Shown in pieces: positions 44,282 to 53,625 of a stretch of 64,000 bases of DNA. How positions within the stretch are numbered: the first letter of the stretch is position 1; every line of letters begins with the position of its first letter. The notes under the pieces are model-generated. The model made no database searches and was not told the origin of the DNA. It was given only the letters and a program-made list of their open reading frames with translations. Source of the DNA: Streptomyces spirodelae (GTDB lineage: Bacteria > Actinomycetota > Actinomycetes > Streptomycetales > Streptomycetaceae); the NCBI RefSeq assembly GCF_017676385.1, contig NZ_JAFFZN010000006.1, positions 62,001 through 126,000 on the forward strand. The letters are read 5' to 3'. The position numbers and the translations under genes were made by a program.

Positions 44282-44809
44282 ATGCGCGCGAAGTTCTCCA
44301 CCACGCTGACCGCGGGAACCCTCGCCGTCTCCGCGGCCCTGGGCGGCGCCCTCGCAGCCCCCGGCACCGCCGCCGCGGCCTCCCACCCCCACCCGAGTGC
44401 CGACCGCGGAATCGTGGCCGTCGCGCCGGCGCCACCGGCAGTCCGGGCCGAGGCGGACGAGCTGATGAACCTCCCCTACGGTGAGTTCGCGCGCGCCCCC
44501 CACGTGCCGCCGTTCAACTGGACGACGGACGGCTGCTCCGTGCCGACCGGATACGCGCCCTACAGCGAGGTCTTCCGCCCCGCCTGCGTCCAGCACGACT
44601 TCGGTTACCGCAACTACGGCGGCAACCACGAGCTGAAGCTCGACCCGACCCGGAAGACCAAGAACTGGATCGACGGCCGCTTCCGCACCGAGATGCGGCG
44701 CATCTGCGACGACAGCTACAAGACGCCGCTGCGCCACACCAACTGCGTCAACGCGTCGAGGGCCTACTACCTGGCGGTCCAGCTCGCCGGAGACTCCTCC
44801 TTCTTCTGA
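44282..44809 (+). CDS. Secreted prokaryotic phospholipase A2
   Basis: 175 residues. Signal peptide MRAKFSTTLTAGTLAVSAAL with a cut near AAAA-SHP. The catalytic core is typical of Streptomyces phospholipase A2: DGCSVPTGY, then FRPACVQHDFGYRNYG with catalytic His105-Asp106, and NWIDGRFRTEMRRICDD with paired cysteines. It cleaves the sn-2 ester of phospholipids outside the cell, usually with calcium. Single gene; the downstream flank carries CTTCTGACC repeats. Confidence 0.95.
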   Translation: MRAKFSTTLTAGTLAVSAALGGALAAPGTAAAASHPHPSADRGIVAVAPAPPAVRAEADELMNLPYGEFARAPHVPPFNWTTDGCSVPTGYAPYSEVFRPACVQHDFGYRNYGGNHELKLDPTRKTKNWIDGRFRTEMRRICDDSYKTPLRHTNCVNASRAYYLAVQLAGDSSFF

Positions 44810-44866
44810 CCTTCTGACCTCTGGCCTTCTCCGGGCTTCTTTTGGCCTTCCCCAGGTCTTCTGACC
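44803..44866. repeat. CTTCTGACC short repeats after phospholipase gene
   Basis: CTTCTGACC occurs at 44803-44811, 44811-44819 and 44858-44866, with variants GGCCTTCT and GGCTTCT between. The strand is pyrimidine-rich for about 65 bases and the first copy includes the phospholipase stop codon. Confidence 0.5.
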
Positions 44867-44950
44867 GTTCCCCGGGTCCCGGGCGCGCTGCTGGGGCATG
44901 CTCGGGCAGGGAGCCGGGGCACCGGGCCAGCGGCACGGAGGGGGACGTCG

Positions 44951-45526
44951 ATGGGATGGCGCAGCGAGGAGTTCGGCGCGTCGCACGAGGGGTGGGCCGG
45001 AGCGCTGCTGGCCGACGGCAGCGAACCGGGGCCGGTGTACCTGGACGTCGGCAGTGGTCCCCGGATGGAGAAGACCACCGAGTGGTGGGCGTACGACGGT
45101 CGGCTGCCGTCCCGGCCCCGGGCGGCCTGGGCGCGTGCGGCGTGCACTTGCGGATGGCGGGGCGAGCAGCGCTATCCCCTCGACTGGGAGCGGTGGCGCA
45201 GCCGGGCCGGCTTCGACGACTCGGCCGCCCGCAAGGAGTGGCGCCGGCACATCCGCGAGGTGGAGCGGCGTTCGGTGCCGCTGCCCGTCGGGCTGACGGA
45301 ACGGCTGGAGCAGCTGGGGGACGAGCTGTTAGCCCTCGCCGACCAGGCGCCGCTGGCAGCGGTCCGCGCCGTGGCCGAGCTGGAGCGCATCACCGTGGAC
45401 GTCGGTCATCTGGCAGCCCGGAACATCCACACCGACGAAATCCCCTGGGAGGCGGCGGGCGAGGCCCTGGGCCTGAGTGAACGGGAGGCGAGATCCCGGA
45501 TCATCCGCTACAGCCTGCGGCGTTGA
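44951..45526 (+). CDS. Hypothetical protein with zinc-ribbon-like Cys pair and C-terminal HTH
   Basis: 191 residues, GGGGGACG upstream. The first 75 residues include CTCGW (ARAACTCGWRGEQRYPLDW), resembling a small Cys-Gly-Trp motif seen in Streptomyces hypothetical proteins. The middle is a charged helix (RKEWRRHIREVERRS, LTERLEQLGDELLALADQAP). The end (PWEAAGEALGLSEREARSRI) looks like a helix-turn-helix. No known family assigned; it may bind DNA. Convergent to the FUSC gene. Confidence 0.65.
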   Translation: MGWRSEEFGASHEGWAGALLADGSEPGPVYLDVGSGPRMEKTTEWWAYDGRLPSRPRAAWARAACTCGWRGEQRYPLDWERWRSRAGFDDSAARKEWRRHIREVERRSVPLPVGLTERLEQLGDELLALADQAPLAAVRAVAELERITVDVGHLAARNIHTDEIPWEAAGEALGLSEREARSRIIRYSLRR

Positions 45527-45555
45527 CCAGGAAGCCACGAGGGCCTCTCGCCCGT

Positions 45556-46803
45556 TCAGTGGGCGGTCTTTTCCTGCAGTTCGCCGGTCTGTGCGGCTTC
45601 CCGCACCGAGTGCTGGAGGGTGTCACAGGAGTGCTGGGCCTCGTCCATCAGCCGGATGGCCTCGGTGAGGAGGATGCCATAGGGGCGGGACGGGTCGCTC
45701 AGCGGCAGTGAGGTCTCGCGGGTGTTCTCGATCAAGGTCTTCCGGGTCTCCTGTGCCCTCTCCGCCGCCTGGCACAGCCTCTTGGCCTGCTGGGTGAGCT
45801 GCCGCTGTTCGATTTCGCCGAACTGGCGGGTGATCTCGGCGAGCGCCTCCAACAGCGCGGCGTAGTCCGTGAGGAACGCGCGGCTCTCCTCGCCGTCCTC
45901 GTCCTGCGGCCACTGGTCCAGCGTCCGGGTCATGGACGTGAGCTGGTGGGTGACGCGCTCCAGCGCGTCGACGAGTTCGATGTAGCCGGAGAAGTCCTCG
46001 TCCCCCCAACGGCCGGGCAGCAGCCGCCGGGGGTTGTAGTACTTGCTCTCCACCGCGGTGTGCAGCGCCGAGCGGGCCTGGGTGACCAGCGGGCCCAGCG
46101 TCGCGGCGCGCCGCCGCCAGTGACGGGTGCGCTCCTCGTCCATGTCGCCCTCGCGCAGTGCGGGATACATGTCGCTCATCAGGTCGCACTGGGAGTGGGC
46201 CAGAACATGGATGCCCTCTTCGGCGCCGCGGTAGCGCATCGGAGGCATCACGGTGAGGTTGACCAGCACGCCGATCCCGCAGCCGATGCAGACCAGCGCG
46301 AGGATCTGACCGAGCTGTTCGATCCGCTGTGTGTTGTCGGTGGCTGAGGCGTAGGTGGAGAAGGCGAAGAAGGCGGCGGTCGCCACCTGCGAGCCCTGCG
46401 AGCCGAGCCGTCCCCAGCGGCCGATCGTCATCGCGATCAGTGCGACCAGGACGAAGGTGAGCAGGTCGGGCCCGGCCAGGAAGCCCAGCGCGGCTTGCAC
46501 GAACACCCCGGCCGATACCGCGCCGAGATAGCGGAGCGCCTGGAGCAGCGACTGGTAGATGGTCACCTGCATGATCAGTACGGCGGAGAAGGGGGCGAAC
46601 GCCGGAGACTGGGCGGCCATCAGATTGTGGGCCACGTACCAGGAGGCGGAGGCCGCCAGGGTGCTCTTGCCGATGATCTCCAGGAGGTGGCGTTCGTGCC
46701 CCGCCGATCCCCTGGCGCGTGCCAGCCATTGCCGTGCCCGCGCAGGCCGGCTCTGGCTACGCGGTGCCCGCTCGTCGTGGGACACATCCGCCTCCTCGCT
46801 CAT
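45556..46803 (-). CDS. FUSC family membrane protein (aromatic acid exporter-like)
   Basis: 415 residues. N-terminal basic tail, then five or six transmembrane helices in the first 190 residues (GKSTLAASASWYVAHNLMAA, FAPFSAVLIMQVTIYQSLLQ, GVFVQAALGFLAG, FVLVALIAMTIGRWGRLGSQ). A long cytoplasmic helical half follows, with coiled coil (QFGEIEQRQLTQQAKRLCQA, ERAQETRKTLIEN). This is the FUSC/ArAE exporter layout; the substrate is unknown. Single gene. Confidence 0.88.
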   Translation of the reverse strand: MSEEADVSHDERAPRSQSRPARARQWLARARGSAGHERHLLEIIGKSTLAASASWYVAHNLMAAQSPAFAPFSAVLIMQVTIYQSLLQALRYLGAVSAGVFVQAALGFLAGPDLLTFVLVALIAMTIGRWGRLGSQGSQVATAAFFAFSTYASATDNTQRIEQLGQILALVCIGCGIGVLVNLTVMPPMRYRGAEEGIHVLAHSQCDLMSDMYPALREGDMDEERTRHWRRRAATLGPLVTQARSALHTAVESKYYNPRRLLPGRWGDEDFSGYIELVDALERVTHQLTSMTRTLDQWPQDEDGEESRAFLTDYAALLEALAEITRQFGEIEQRQLTQQAKRLCQAAERAQETRKTLIENTRETSLPLSDPSRPYGILLTEAIRLMDEAQHSCDTLQHSVREAAQTGELQEKTAH

Positions 46804-47124
46804 CGTGGTTCCCCCACCGCGTCATCGTCCGTCCTGCGAAGCCTCGGTGCTGCAACCGGGCAGGTGTCGGGGTGCCCGTTTTCCCGGTCGGTGGCGTGTG
46901 GCGGTGGTCACTGTGCTGGTTCCCGCGGGCAACGGAACGCAGTGTGCCGACGACCGTCCTGCCTGGTGTCAGCATCTTCGCTGGTGGCAGGGGAGCTGGT
47001 ACTCCGTTTCGCCCCCGGTTGTTGCCAACTTGTTCATACAGGTGGCCTTCCATGGTGGCGGGTGTCCTTGACACACTCTGCCGGTCCGACGTTTCCGACC
47101 ACGCCCTGTGAGGTCAGCAGACCC
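46804..47124. other. Intergenic region upstream of phospholipase C gene
   Basis: Divergent promoters for the FUSC and phospholipase genes. It contains a candidate PHO box at 47021-47042. ORFs that read through this region in frame with the phospholipase are read-throughs without coding character. Confidence 0.5.
47021..47042 (+). promoter_or_regulatory. Candidate PHO box upstream of phospholipase C
   Basis: Two tandem 11-base units, GTTGCCAACTT (47021-47031) and GTTCATACAGG (47032-47042), fit the direct-repeat layout of Streptomyces PhoP sites (GTTCACC-type units every 11 bases). It is 83 bases before the start of a phosphate-releasing enzyme gene, where PhoP control would make sense. The match is partial. 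Confidence 0.4.
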
Positions 47125-49185
47125 ATGCCAGAACTCAACCGGCGCCGGTTCCTGCAGATAGCCGGCGCGACCGCGGGCTTCTCGGCCCTGTCCGGCAGCA
47201 TCGAGCGCGCCGCCGCCATCCCCGCAGCCCGCCGTTCCGGCACGATCGACGACGTCGAGCACATCGTCGTGCTGATGCAGGAGAACCGGTCCTTCGACCA
47301 CTACTTCGGCACCCTGAGGGGCGTCCGGGGCTTCGGCGACCCGCGTCCGGCCGCACCGACCGGCAAGCGGACGGTCTGGCAGCAGTCCGGCGGCGGCAAG
47401 GACGTACTGCCCTACCACCCGGACGCCGAGAACCTGGGCATGCAGTTCATCGCGGGCCTCAACCACGACTGGGGCGGCGGCCACCAGGCGTGGAACGAGG
47501 GCAGGTACGACCAGTGGATTCCCGCCAAGGGCACCGGCACCATGGCGTATCTGACCCGCCAGGACATCCCCTTCCACTACGCGCTCGCCGACGCCTTCAC
47601 CATCTGCGACGCGTACCACTGCTCGATGATCGGCGCCACCGACCCCAACCGCTACTACATGTGGAGCGGCTACGCAGGAAACGACGGCGAGGGTGGCGGA
47701 CCGGTCCTGGGCAACGAGGAGGCCGGGTACGGCTGGACGACGTACCCGGAGCGGCTGGAGCAGGCGGGCATCTCCTGGAAGATCTACCAGGACATCGGCG
47801 ACGGCCTCGACGCGGACGGCAGCTGGGGCTGGATCGAGGACGCCTACCGGGGCAACTACGGCGACAACTCGCTGCTGTACTTCAACAAGTACCGCGACGC
47901 CGAGCCCGGCGATCCCCTCTACGACAAGGCCCGCACCGGCACCGACGCCAAGCGGGGCGAGGGCTTCTTCGACCTCCTCAAGGCCGACGTCAAGGCCGAC
48001 CGGCTGCCGCAGGTCTCCTGGATCGCCTCCCCCGAGGCGTTCACCGAGCACCCCAACTTCCCGGCCAACTACGGCGCCTGGTACATCTCCCAGGCGCTGG
48101 ACGCGCTCACCTCCAACCCGAAGGTGTGGGCGAAGACGGCGCTGCTGATCACCTACGACGAGAACGACGGCTACTTCGACCACGTCGTCCCGCCCTACCC
48201 GCCGGCCTCCGCGGCCCAGGGCCGCTCCACCGTGGACACCGCGCCCGACTACTACAAGGGCGGCGTCGCCGGCTACGAGCCCGGACCCTACGGCTTCGGC
48301 CAGCGCGTGCCCATGTTCGTGGTCTCCCCGTGGAGCACGGGCGGCTATGTGTGCTCCGAACTGTTCGACCACACCTCCATCATCCGCTTCATGGAGCGCC
48401 GCTTCGGTGTGCACGAGCCCCACATCTCGCCCTGGCGGCGCGCCCTGTGCGGCGACCTGACCTCCGCTTTCGACTTCACCCTCAAGGACACCGACCCCGC
48501 TGACCTGCCCAGCACGGACGCCTACGAGCCGCCGGACAACGAGCGGCACGACAGCTATGTGCCCAAGCCGCCGGCCAAGCCGGCGCTGCCCAAGCAGGAG
48601 GCGGGCTCCCGGCCCACGCGACCGCTGCCGTACGCGCCGCTGGTGGACGGCACGGCCCATCCGGAGCAGGGCAAGTTCACCCTCACCTTCAGCGGCGGCT
48701 CCTCGGCGGGCGCCTTCTTCCTGGTCACCTCGGCCAACCGCACCGACGGCCCCTGGACCTACAGCACCGAGTCGGGCAAGCGGCTCTCCGACACCTGGAA
48801 CAGCGCCTACTCCCACGGCAGCTACGACCTGACAGCGCACGGACCCAACGGCTTTCTGCGCACCTTCAAGGGACCGGGCAAGCAGGCGGGACCCGAGGTG
48901 AGGGCACGTCACCTGGACAAGAGCGGCGACATCGAGCTCACCCTCACCAACGCGGGCGACACCGACTGCGAGCTGACGGTGACCAATGCCTACGGCGGCG
49001 CCAAGGCCACTCACAAGGTGCCGGCCGGCGGCACGGTGGTGCGCACGGTGAGCCTGCGCGCGAGCAAGCGCTGGTACGACCTGACGGTCACCTCCGACAC
49101 CGGCACCGACTGGCAGCGCCGTCTCGCGGGCCATGTCGAGACCGGCGAGACCGGCGTCAGCGACCCGGCCACACTGACGGCCTGA
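47125..49185 (+). CDS. Tat-exported phospholipase C, phosphocholine-specific type
   Basis: 686 residues from ATG 47125, set by the Tat signal ELNRRRFLQIAGATAGFSAL. Catalytic domain of the acid phosphatase/phospholipase C superfamily: VEHIVVLMQENRSFDHYFGT, YHCSMIGATDPNRYYMWSGY, LITYDENDGYFDHVVPPYPP, RVPMFVVSPWSTGGYVCSEL, FDHTSIIRFMERRFG. Two C-terminal immunoglobulin-like domains follow (about 540-686), as in the Pseudomonas PlcH/PlcN family. It cleaves phosphatidylcholine or sphingomyelin to release phosphocholine. Single gene. Confidence 0.95.
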   Translation: MPELNRRRFLQIAGATAGFSALSGSIERAAAIPAARRSGTIDDVEHIVVLMQENRSFDHYFGTLRGVRGFGDPRPAAPTGKRTVWQQSGGGKDVLPYHPDAENLGMQFIAGLNHDWGGGHQAWNEGRYDQWIPAKGTGTMAYLTRQDIPFHYALADAFTICDAYHCSMIGATDPNRYYMWSGYAGNDGEGGGPVLGNEEAGYGWTTYPERLEQAGISWKIYQDIGDGLDADGSWGWIEDAYRGNYGDNSLLYFNKYRDAEPGDPLYDKARTGTDAKRGEGFFDLLKADVKADRLPQVSWIASPEAFTEHPNFPANYGAWYISQALDALTSNPKVWAKTALLITYDENDGYFDHVVPPYPPASAAQGRSTVDTAPDYYKGGVAGYEPGPYGFGQRVPMFVVSPWSTGGYVCSELFDHTSIIRFMERRFGVHEPHISPWRRALCGDLTSAFDFTLKDTDPADLPSTDAYEPPDNERHDSYVPKPPAKPALPKQEAGSRPTRPLPYAPLVDGTAHPEQGKFTLTFSGGSSAGAFFLVTSANRTDGPWTYSTESGKRLSDTWNSAYSHGSYDLTAHGPNGFLRTFKGPGKQAGPEVRARHLDKSGDIELTLTNAGDTDCELTVTNAYGGAKATHKVPAGGTVVRTVSLRASKRWYDLTVTSDTGTDWQRRLAGHVETGETGVSDPATLTA

Positions 49186-49221
49186 CACCTTGGCGACGGC
49201 CTGACCCCTCGACCGCCCGGA

Positions 49222-49260
49222 CCCACCAGCCCCGGCCCCGGCCCGCACGGGGCCGGTGGG
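49222..49260 (+). terminator. Hairpin after phospholipase C gene
   Basis: CCCACC with GGCCCC on the left and GGGGCCGGTGGG (49249-49260) on the right: an imperfect but long GC stem 37 bases after the stop. Confidence 0.5.
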
Positions 49261-49284
49261 CCCGGGGGTCCGGGCGAGAAGACC

Positions 49285-49336
49285 CCTGGGTGGGAAGGCT
49301 CCCCAGGTGGGAAGGCCCTGGGTGGGAAGGCTCCCC
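49285..49336. repeat. 20-bp exact direct repeat with a partial copy between
   Basis: CCTGGGTGGGAAGGCTCCCC at 49285-49304 and again at 49317-49336, with AGGTGGGAAGGC in between: a small tandem array between the phospholipase and L,D-transpeptidase genes. Confidence 0.8.
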
Positions 49337-49444
49337 GGGCGGGCCGGGGCACCGACCCGGGGAAGGAGCAACCCGAGTGCGGCGGTCGGGTGAATCCGCG
49401 CGGTTCCGTACTGCGTTCGCAGCAGCCTGGGCAGATGCCCGGGC

Positions 49445-50185
49445 ATGCCAGCGAAGAATTTCCCTCTCCCCAGCCGCACAGCACAGCTGCCCGTCCTGGC
49501 GCTGCTGTTGCTGCTCGGCCTCGCCGAGGCCGCACCCTCCCAGGCGCACGCCCCGCACCCGGCGGGGCAGGGGCCGGACGCCTCAGCGGCGGCGTGCTCC
49601 ACACGGACCGGCCCGCAACAGCGGGAGGTCGAGAAGTATCTGGGGCTCCCGGTCGACGGCCGGCAGTCGCCGGAGGACTGCGCGGCGATCCAGCACTTCC
49701 AGGAAGAGGAAGGTGTGCTGCCCGCCGACGGCTACGCGTCCCCGGCCACCTACCGGGCCCTGTACGCGCGCTGGGCGGCGGGCCATCCCGAGGTGCTGCT
49801 CGCGGACAAGCACTGCCCGCCGACGCGCGCGCGGCTGGCCTGCCTCGATCTGACGCACCAGGTGATGTGGCTGGTCAAGAATCACAAGGTCGTCATCCGT
49901 GCGGTGCCCATCCGCAGTGGCGCGCCGGGGTACGAGACGCGCACCGGACGCTTCAAGATCCAGCGCCGGGTACGGGACGACTATTCGACCCTCTACCACC
50001 AGCCCATGCCGTTCAGCCAGTACTTCAGCGGCGGCCAGGCATTCCACGGGACGCGGGTGAACATCTACGACCCGCCCGGTTCGCACGGCTGCGTCAATAT
50101 GCGCTACGAGGACGCGGAGCGCCTGTGGAACTGGATGAGGGTCGGCGACGCCGTCCGTATCTGGGGCCGCAAACCGGCGGAGTGA
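49445..50185 (+). CDS. Secreted L,D-transpeptidase with peptidoglycan-binding domain
   Basis: 246 residues. Signal peptide (LPVLALLLLLGLAEAAPSQA). A PG_binding_1-like domain at about 55-105 (QREVEKYLGLPVDGRQSPED, CAAIQHFQEEEGVLPADGYA). YkuD domain at about 118-243 with LDLTHQVMWLVKNHKVV, RTGRFKIQRR, and the active site S213-H214-G-C216-V-N218. The enzyme makes 3-3 cross-links in peptidoglycan. Single gene; no clear ribosome site before ATG 49445, and the start codon is chosen from the signal peptide. Confidence 0.92.
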   Translation: MPAKNFPLPSRTAQLPVLALLLLLGLAEAAPSQAHAPHPAGQGPDASAAACSTRTGPQQREVEKYLGLPVDGRQSPEDCAAIQHFQEEEGVLPADGYASPATYRALYARWAAGHPEVLLADKHCPPTRARLACLDLTHQVMWLVKNHKVVIRAVPIRSGAPGYETRTGRFKIQRRVRDDYSTLYHQPMPFSQYFSGGQAFHGTRVNIYDPPGSHGCVNMRYEDAERLWNWMRVGDAVRIWGRKPAE

Positions 50186-50230
50186 GCCCGGCGCTGTACG
50201 AGCATTCGCGGGCGGCGAGCACGACGCTCT

Positions 50231-50260
50231 CTTGACAAGAGGCGACTCAACTTTTATGCA
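50231..50260 (+). promoter_or_regulatory. dnaK promoter with HAIR-type HspR box
   Basis: CTTGACA (50231-50237), seven bases, ACTCAAC (50245-50251) matches the HspR operator CTTGAGT-N7-ACTCAAG in 11 of 14 positions. TTGACA inside it is a perfect -35, and TATGCA 17 bases on (50255-50260) is a fair -10, so repressor and polymerase would compete. Confidence 0.7.
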
Positions 50261-50356
50261 GGATAGAGAGGCAGAGGTCTGTCTCTGCGGCAGTTCCGTG
50301 CTCGCCGCTCGCTGCGATCACTGTGTACGGCGGCAACGCAGGAGAGGAGAGTCGAG

Positions 50357-52249
50357 GTGGCACGCGCAGTCGGTATCGATCTCGGTACGACGAACTCCGT
50401 GGTCTCCGTGCTGGAGGGCGGCGAGCCCACGGTCGTCACCAACGCGGAAGGAGCCCGTACGACACCGTCCGTGGTGGCGTTCGCCAAGGGCGGCGAGGTG
50501 CTCGTGGGGGAGGTCGCCAAGCGGCAGGCCGTCACCAACGTGGAGCGCACGGCCCGCTCCGTGAAGCGGCACGTGGGCGAGTCGCAATGGCGCTTCCCGG
50601 CGTCCGGCACCATCGACGGCAAGCAGTACACCGCGCAGGAGATCTCCGCTCGGGTGCTGCAGAAGCTCAAGCGGGACGCGGAGGCGTTCCTCGGCGACGA
50701 GGTGACGGACGCGGTCATCACCGTGCCCGCCTACTTCAACGACTCGCAGCGCACCGCGACCAAGGAGGCGGGCGAGATCGCCGGGCTCGACGTCCTGCGG
50801 ATCATCAACGAGCCCACCTCAGCCGCGCTCGCCTACGGGCTGGACAAGGAGAACGACCAGACGGTCCTCGTCTTCGACCTGGGCGGCGGGACCTTCGACG
50901 TCTCGCTGCTGGAGATCGGCGAGGGCGTGGTCGAGGTGAAGTCCACCTCCGGCGACACCCACCTCGGCGGTGACGACTGGGACCAGCGGATCGTCGACCA
51001 TCTGGTCAAGCAGTTCAAGAACGGCTACGGCGTCGACCTGGCCAAGGACAAGATGGCCGTGCAGCGGCTGCGCGAGGCCGCCGAGAAGGCGAAGATCGAG
51101 CTGTCGGCGACGACCGAGACGACGATCAACCTGCCCTACATCACCGCGTCCGCCGAGGGCCCGCTCCACCTGGACGAGAAGCTCACCAGGGCCCAGTTCG
51201 AGCAGTTGACCGCGGATCTGCTCGAACGCTGCGAGGGGCCGTTCCACAGCGCGGTGCGCGACGCGGGTATCGATGTCTCCGACGTCGACCATGTGATCCT
51301 GGTCGGCGGCTCCACCCGGATGCCCGCGGTGACGGAACTGGTCAAGAACCTCACCGGTAAGGATCCGCACAAGGGCGTGAACCCGGACGAGGTGGTCGCC
51401 ATCGGCGCCTCCCTGCAGGCCGGTGTGCTCAAGGGTGAGGTCAAGGACGTCCTGCTGCTGGACGTCACTCCGCTGTCCCTCGGTATCGAGACCAAGGGCG
51501 GCGTGATGACCAAGCTGATCGAGCGCAACACCACCATCCCCACCCGGCGTTCGGAGATCTTCACCACCGCCGAGGACAACCAGCCCTCGGTGAACGTGCA
51601 GGTGTTCCAGGGCGAGCGGGAGATCGCGGCGTACAACAAGAAGCTGGGCATGTTCGAGCTGACCGGGCTGCCGCCCGCCCCGCGGGGTGTGCCGCAGATC
51701 GAGGTCGCCTTCGACATCGACGCCAACGGGATCATGCACGTCTCCGCCAAGGACCAGGGGACGGGCAAGGAACAGAAGATGCAGGTCACCGGCGGCTCCA
51801 GCCTGCCCAAGGAAGATATCGACCGGATGATGCGGGAGGCCGAGCAGCACGCTGACGAGGACCGTCGGCGGCGCGAGGCCGCCGAGACCCGCAACCAGGC
51901 CGAAGCTCTCGTCCACCAGACCGAGAAGTTCCTGGCCGAGAACGCGGAAAAGGTCCCCGCCGACACCAGGTCCGAGGTCGAGGAGGCGGTCGGCGAGCTG
52001 AAGGAGAAGCTGAAGGCGGAGTCGGCCGACAGCGACAGCACCGCCGCGATCCGTGCCGCCGCTGAGCGCGTCAGCACGGTCAGCCAGAAGCTGGGGCAGG
52101 CCATGTACGCGGGTGCGCATGGCGCGCCTGGCCCGGACGGTTCGGACTCCGCCGCCGCAGGTGCCTCCGGCGCCCCCGGTGCGGAGGATGACGTCGTGGA
52201 CGCCGAGATCGTCGACGACGAAAAGGACGAGAAGGGCGGCTCCAGCTGA
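50357..52249 (+). CDS. dnaK: Molecular chaperone DnaK (Hsp70), solitary copy
   Basis: 630 residues, GTG start behind GGAGAGGAGAG. Complete Hsp70: [76 protein letters not shown], linker [20 protein letters not shown], substrate domain, and an acidic end [14 protein letters not shown]. No grpE, dnaJ or hspR follows, so this is not the main dnaK operon but an extra copy, as many Streptomyces have. The upstream HAIR-like box suggests heat control by HspR. Confidence 0.96.
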   Translation: MARAVGIDLGTTNSVVSVLEGGEPTVVTNAEGARTTPSVVAFAKGGEVLVGEVAKRQAVTNVERTARSVKRHVGESQWRFPASGTIDGKQYTAQEISARVLQKLKRDAEAFLGDEVTDAVITVPAYFNDSQRTATKEAGEIAGLDVLRIINEPTSAALAYGLDKENDQTVLVFDLGGGTFDVSLLEIGEGVVEVKSTSGDTHLGGDDWDQRIVDHLVKQFKNGYGVDLAKDKMAVQRLREAAEKAKIELSATTETTINLPYITASAEGPLHLDEKLTRAQFEQLTADLLERCEGPFHSAVRDAGIDVSDVDHVILVGGSTRMPAVTELVKNLTGKDPHKGVNPDEVVAIGASLQAGVLKGEVKDVLLLDVTPLSLGIETKGGVMTKLIERNTTIPTRRSEIFTTAEDNQPSVNVQVFQGEREIAAYNKKLGMFELTGLPPAPRGVPQIEVAFDIDANGIMHVSAKDQGTGKEQKMQVTGGSSLPKEDIDRMMREAEQHADEDRRRREAAETRNQAEALVHQTEKFLAENAEKVPADTRSEVEEAVGELKEKLKAESADSDSTAAIRAAAERVSTVSQKLGQAMYAGAHGAPGPDGSDSAAAGASGAPGAEDDVVDAEIVDDEKDEKGGSS

Positions 52250-52254
52250 CCTGC

Positions 52255-52318
52255 CGGTGAGGGGGTGCCCCTGGGCACTGTTTGCGGACTGGGAGAGCAG
52301 TTCCCCACGCCGGGCACG
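52255..52318. repeat. Interspersed repeat copy after dnaK
   Basis: GGGTGCCCCTGGGCACT folds locally, and GGAGAGCAGTTCCCCACGCC (52291-52310) is a two-mismatch variant of the GGGGAGCAGTTCCCCGCGCC core seen at 13324 and 41969. It fills the gap between dnaK and the LysE remnant. Confidence 0.55.
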
Positions 52319-52319
52319 C

Positions 52320-52525
52320 TTACGAGTCGACGGCAAGCCTGACGCCGAGTCCCACCAACACCGCACCCGAGACCTGTTCCATCCGGCGGCGGACGGACGG
52401 TCGTCGCAGCACGCCGCCGACCCGCCCGGCCAGGGCGACCAGCGGCACGTACCAGATCAGATCGGCCACCACCCAGATCACCGAGAAAGCGAGCAGCATC
52501 GCCAGGACCGCCACCCTCAGCTGCC
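52320..52525 (-). pseudogene. Truncated LysE family transporter (C-terminal end only)
   Basis: The minus-strand frame ending at 52320 reads [60 protein letters not shown]: the last two helices and the closing motif of LysE/RhtB exporters. Upstream this frame runs into the aldo/keto reductase gene and loses all likeness. So about two thirds of the gene is gone, with the break near the reductase stop at 52517. Confidence 0.7.
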
Positions 52526-53395
52526 GGGCCGGTGTCGCGGGGCCCGCGCGTCGAGGTGGCCGGTGGCACCGATCCCGTCGAGCCGCTCGCGCTGTGCCGG
52601 TGTCAGCTGCAGGTCCGCCGCGGCGAGGTTCTCCTCCAGGTGCTCGACCCGTCCGGTGCCGGGGATGGGCAGCATGACCGGAGAGCGGCCGAGAAGCCAG
52701 GCGAGGGCGACCTGGCTGCCGGTGGCGCCGAGTTCGGCCGCCACTGCGGCAACCTCCTCCCGTGTCTCCGAGGACCCCGACGCCACGGGCCGCCACGGCA
52801 GAAACGCGATCCCCGCCGCCTCACAGGCCGCCAGGACGGGCTCGTGCGCGCGGTCGAGCAGGTTGTAGCGGTTCTGTACGCTCGCGACCTCCACGAGCTC
52901 CCGGGCGCGGCCGAGTTCATGGACATCGACCTCGGACAGACCGATCATCCCGACCTTGCCCTCGTCCTGCAGTTCCCGCAGCGTCCCGAGCTGGTCGGCC
53001 ATCGGCGTGTCCGGGTCGATGCGGTGCAGTTGCAGCAGTTCCAGCCGTTCGACGCGGAGCCGGCGCAGCGCCTGGTCGACCTGCTCGCGCAGGACGGCCG
53101 GACGGGCGTCGAGCTTCCACTCGCCCCCTGGGCCGGTGCGTGCGACACCGACCTTGGTCGTGATCAGCAAGTCGTCCGGGTAGGGGTGCAGGGCTTCGGC
53201 GAGGAGTTCCTCGTTGGCTCCTCCGCCGTACAGGTGGGCCGTGTCGATGAGCGTGACGCCCAGCTCAACCGCCCGCCGGGCGACCGCGCGGGCGGCGTCG
53301 CGCTCGGGGCCGGTTCCGGTCGGCAAGTGCATCGCTCCGAAACCGAGCCGCCCTACCTCGAGCGTTCCGCCGATGCGGAACGTGTCTGCTGCCAT
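52517..53395 (-). CDS. Aldo/keto reductase
   Basis: 292 residues from ATG 53395 ([20 protein letters not shown]). The catalytic tetrad is readable: Asp and Tyr in [20 protein letters not shown], Lys in LITTKVGVA, His in [10 protein letters not shown]; cofactor part [25 protein letters not shown]-dependent reduction of aldehydes or ketones; substrate unknown. Single gene; a LysE remnant lies directly behind it. Confidence 0.92.
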   Translation of the reverse strand: MAADTFRIGGTLEVGRLGFGAMHLPTGTGPERDAARAVARRAVELGVTLIDTAHLYGGGANEELLAEALHPYPDDLLITTKVGVARTGPGGEWKLDARPAVLREQVDQALRRLRVERLELLQLHRIDPDTPMADQLGTLRELQDEGKVGMIGLSEVDVHELGRARELVEVASVQNRYNLLDRAHEPVLAACEAAGIAFLPWRPVASGSSETREEVAAVAAELGATGSQVALAWLLGRSPVMLPIPGTGRVEHLEENLAAADLQLTPAQRERLDGIGATGHLDARAPRHRPGS

Positions 53396-53625
53396 CGGTT
53401 CACTCTTCCCTCTCGTCGCAAATGGCGACGTTAACACCGCAGTTGCGCACCTATGGGAGAGTTCGCTGGTCAGCGGCCTGTCACTCGCACAGCGGAGGGG
53501 TGGGCCGTCGGTGGCCGGCCGCCCGGGACTCGTTATGATGACCGCCATTTGACGTGGGCCTGATAGGCCCCGGGTGTCGTGGGCCGGGGCCGGGGCGCCG
53601 AATGTCGCGGAAGGCGGAGAAGGCG

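Noticed and set aside
46969..49602. 877-codon minus-strand frame opposite phospholipase C
   Set aside because: Val/Gly/Ala/Arg-rich with no domain; the plus-strand phospholipase explains the open frame.
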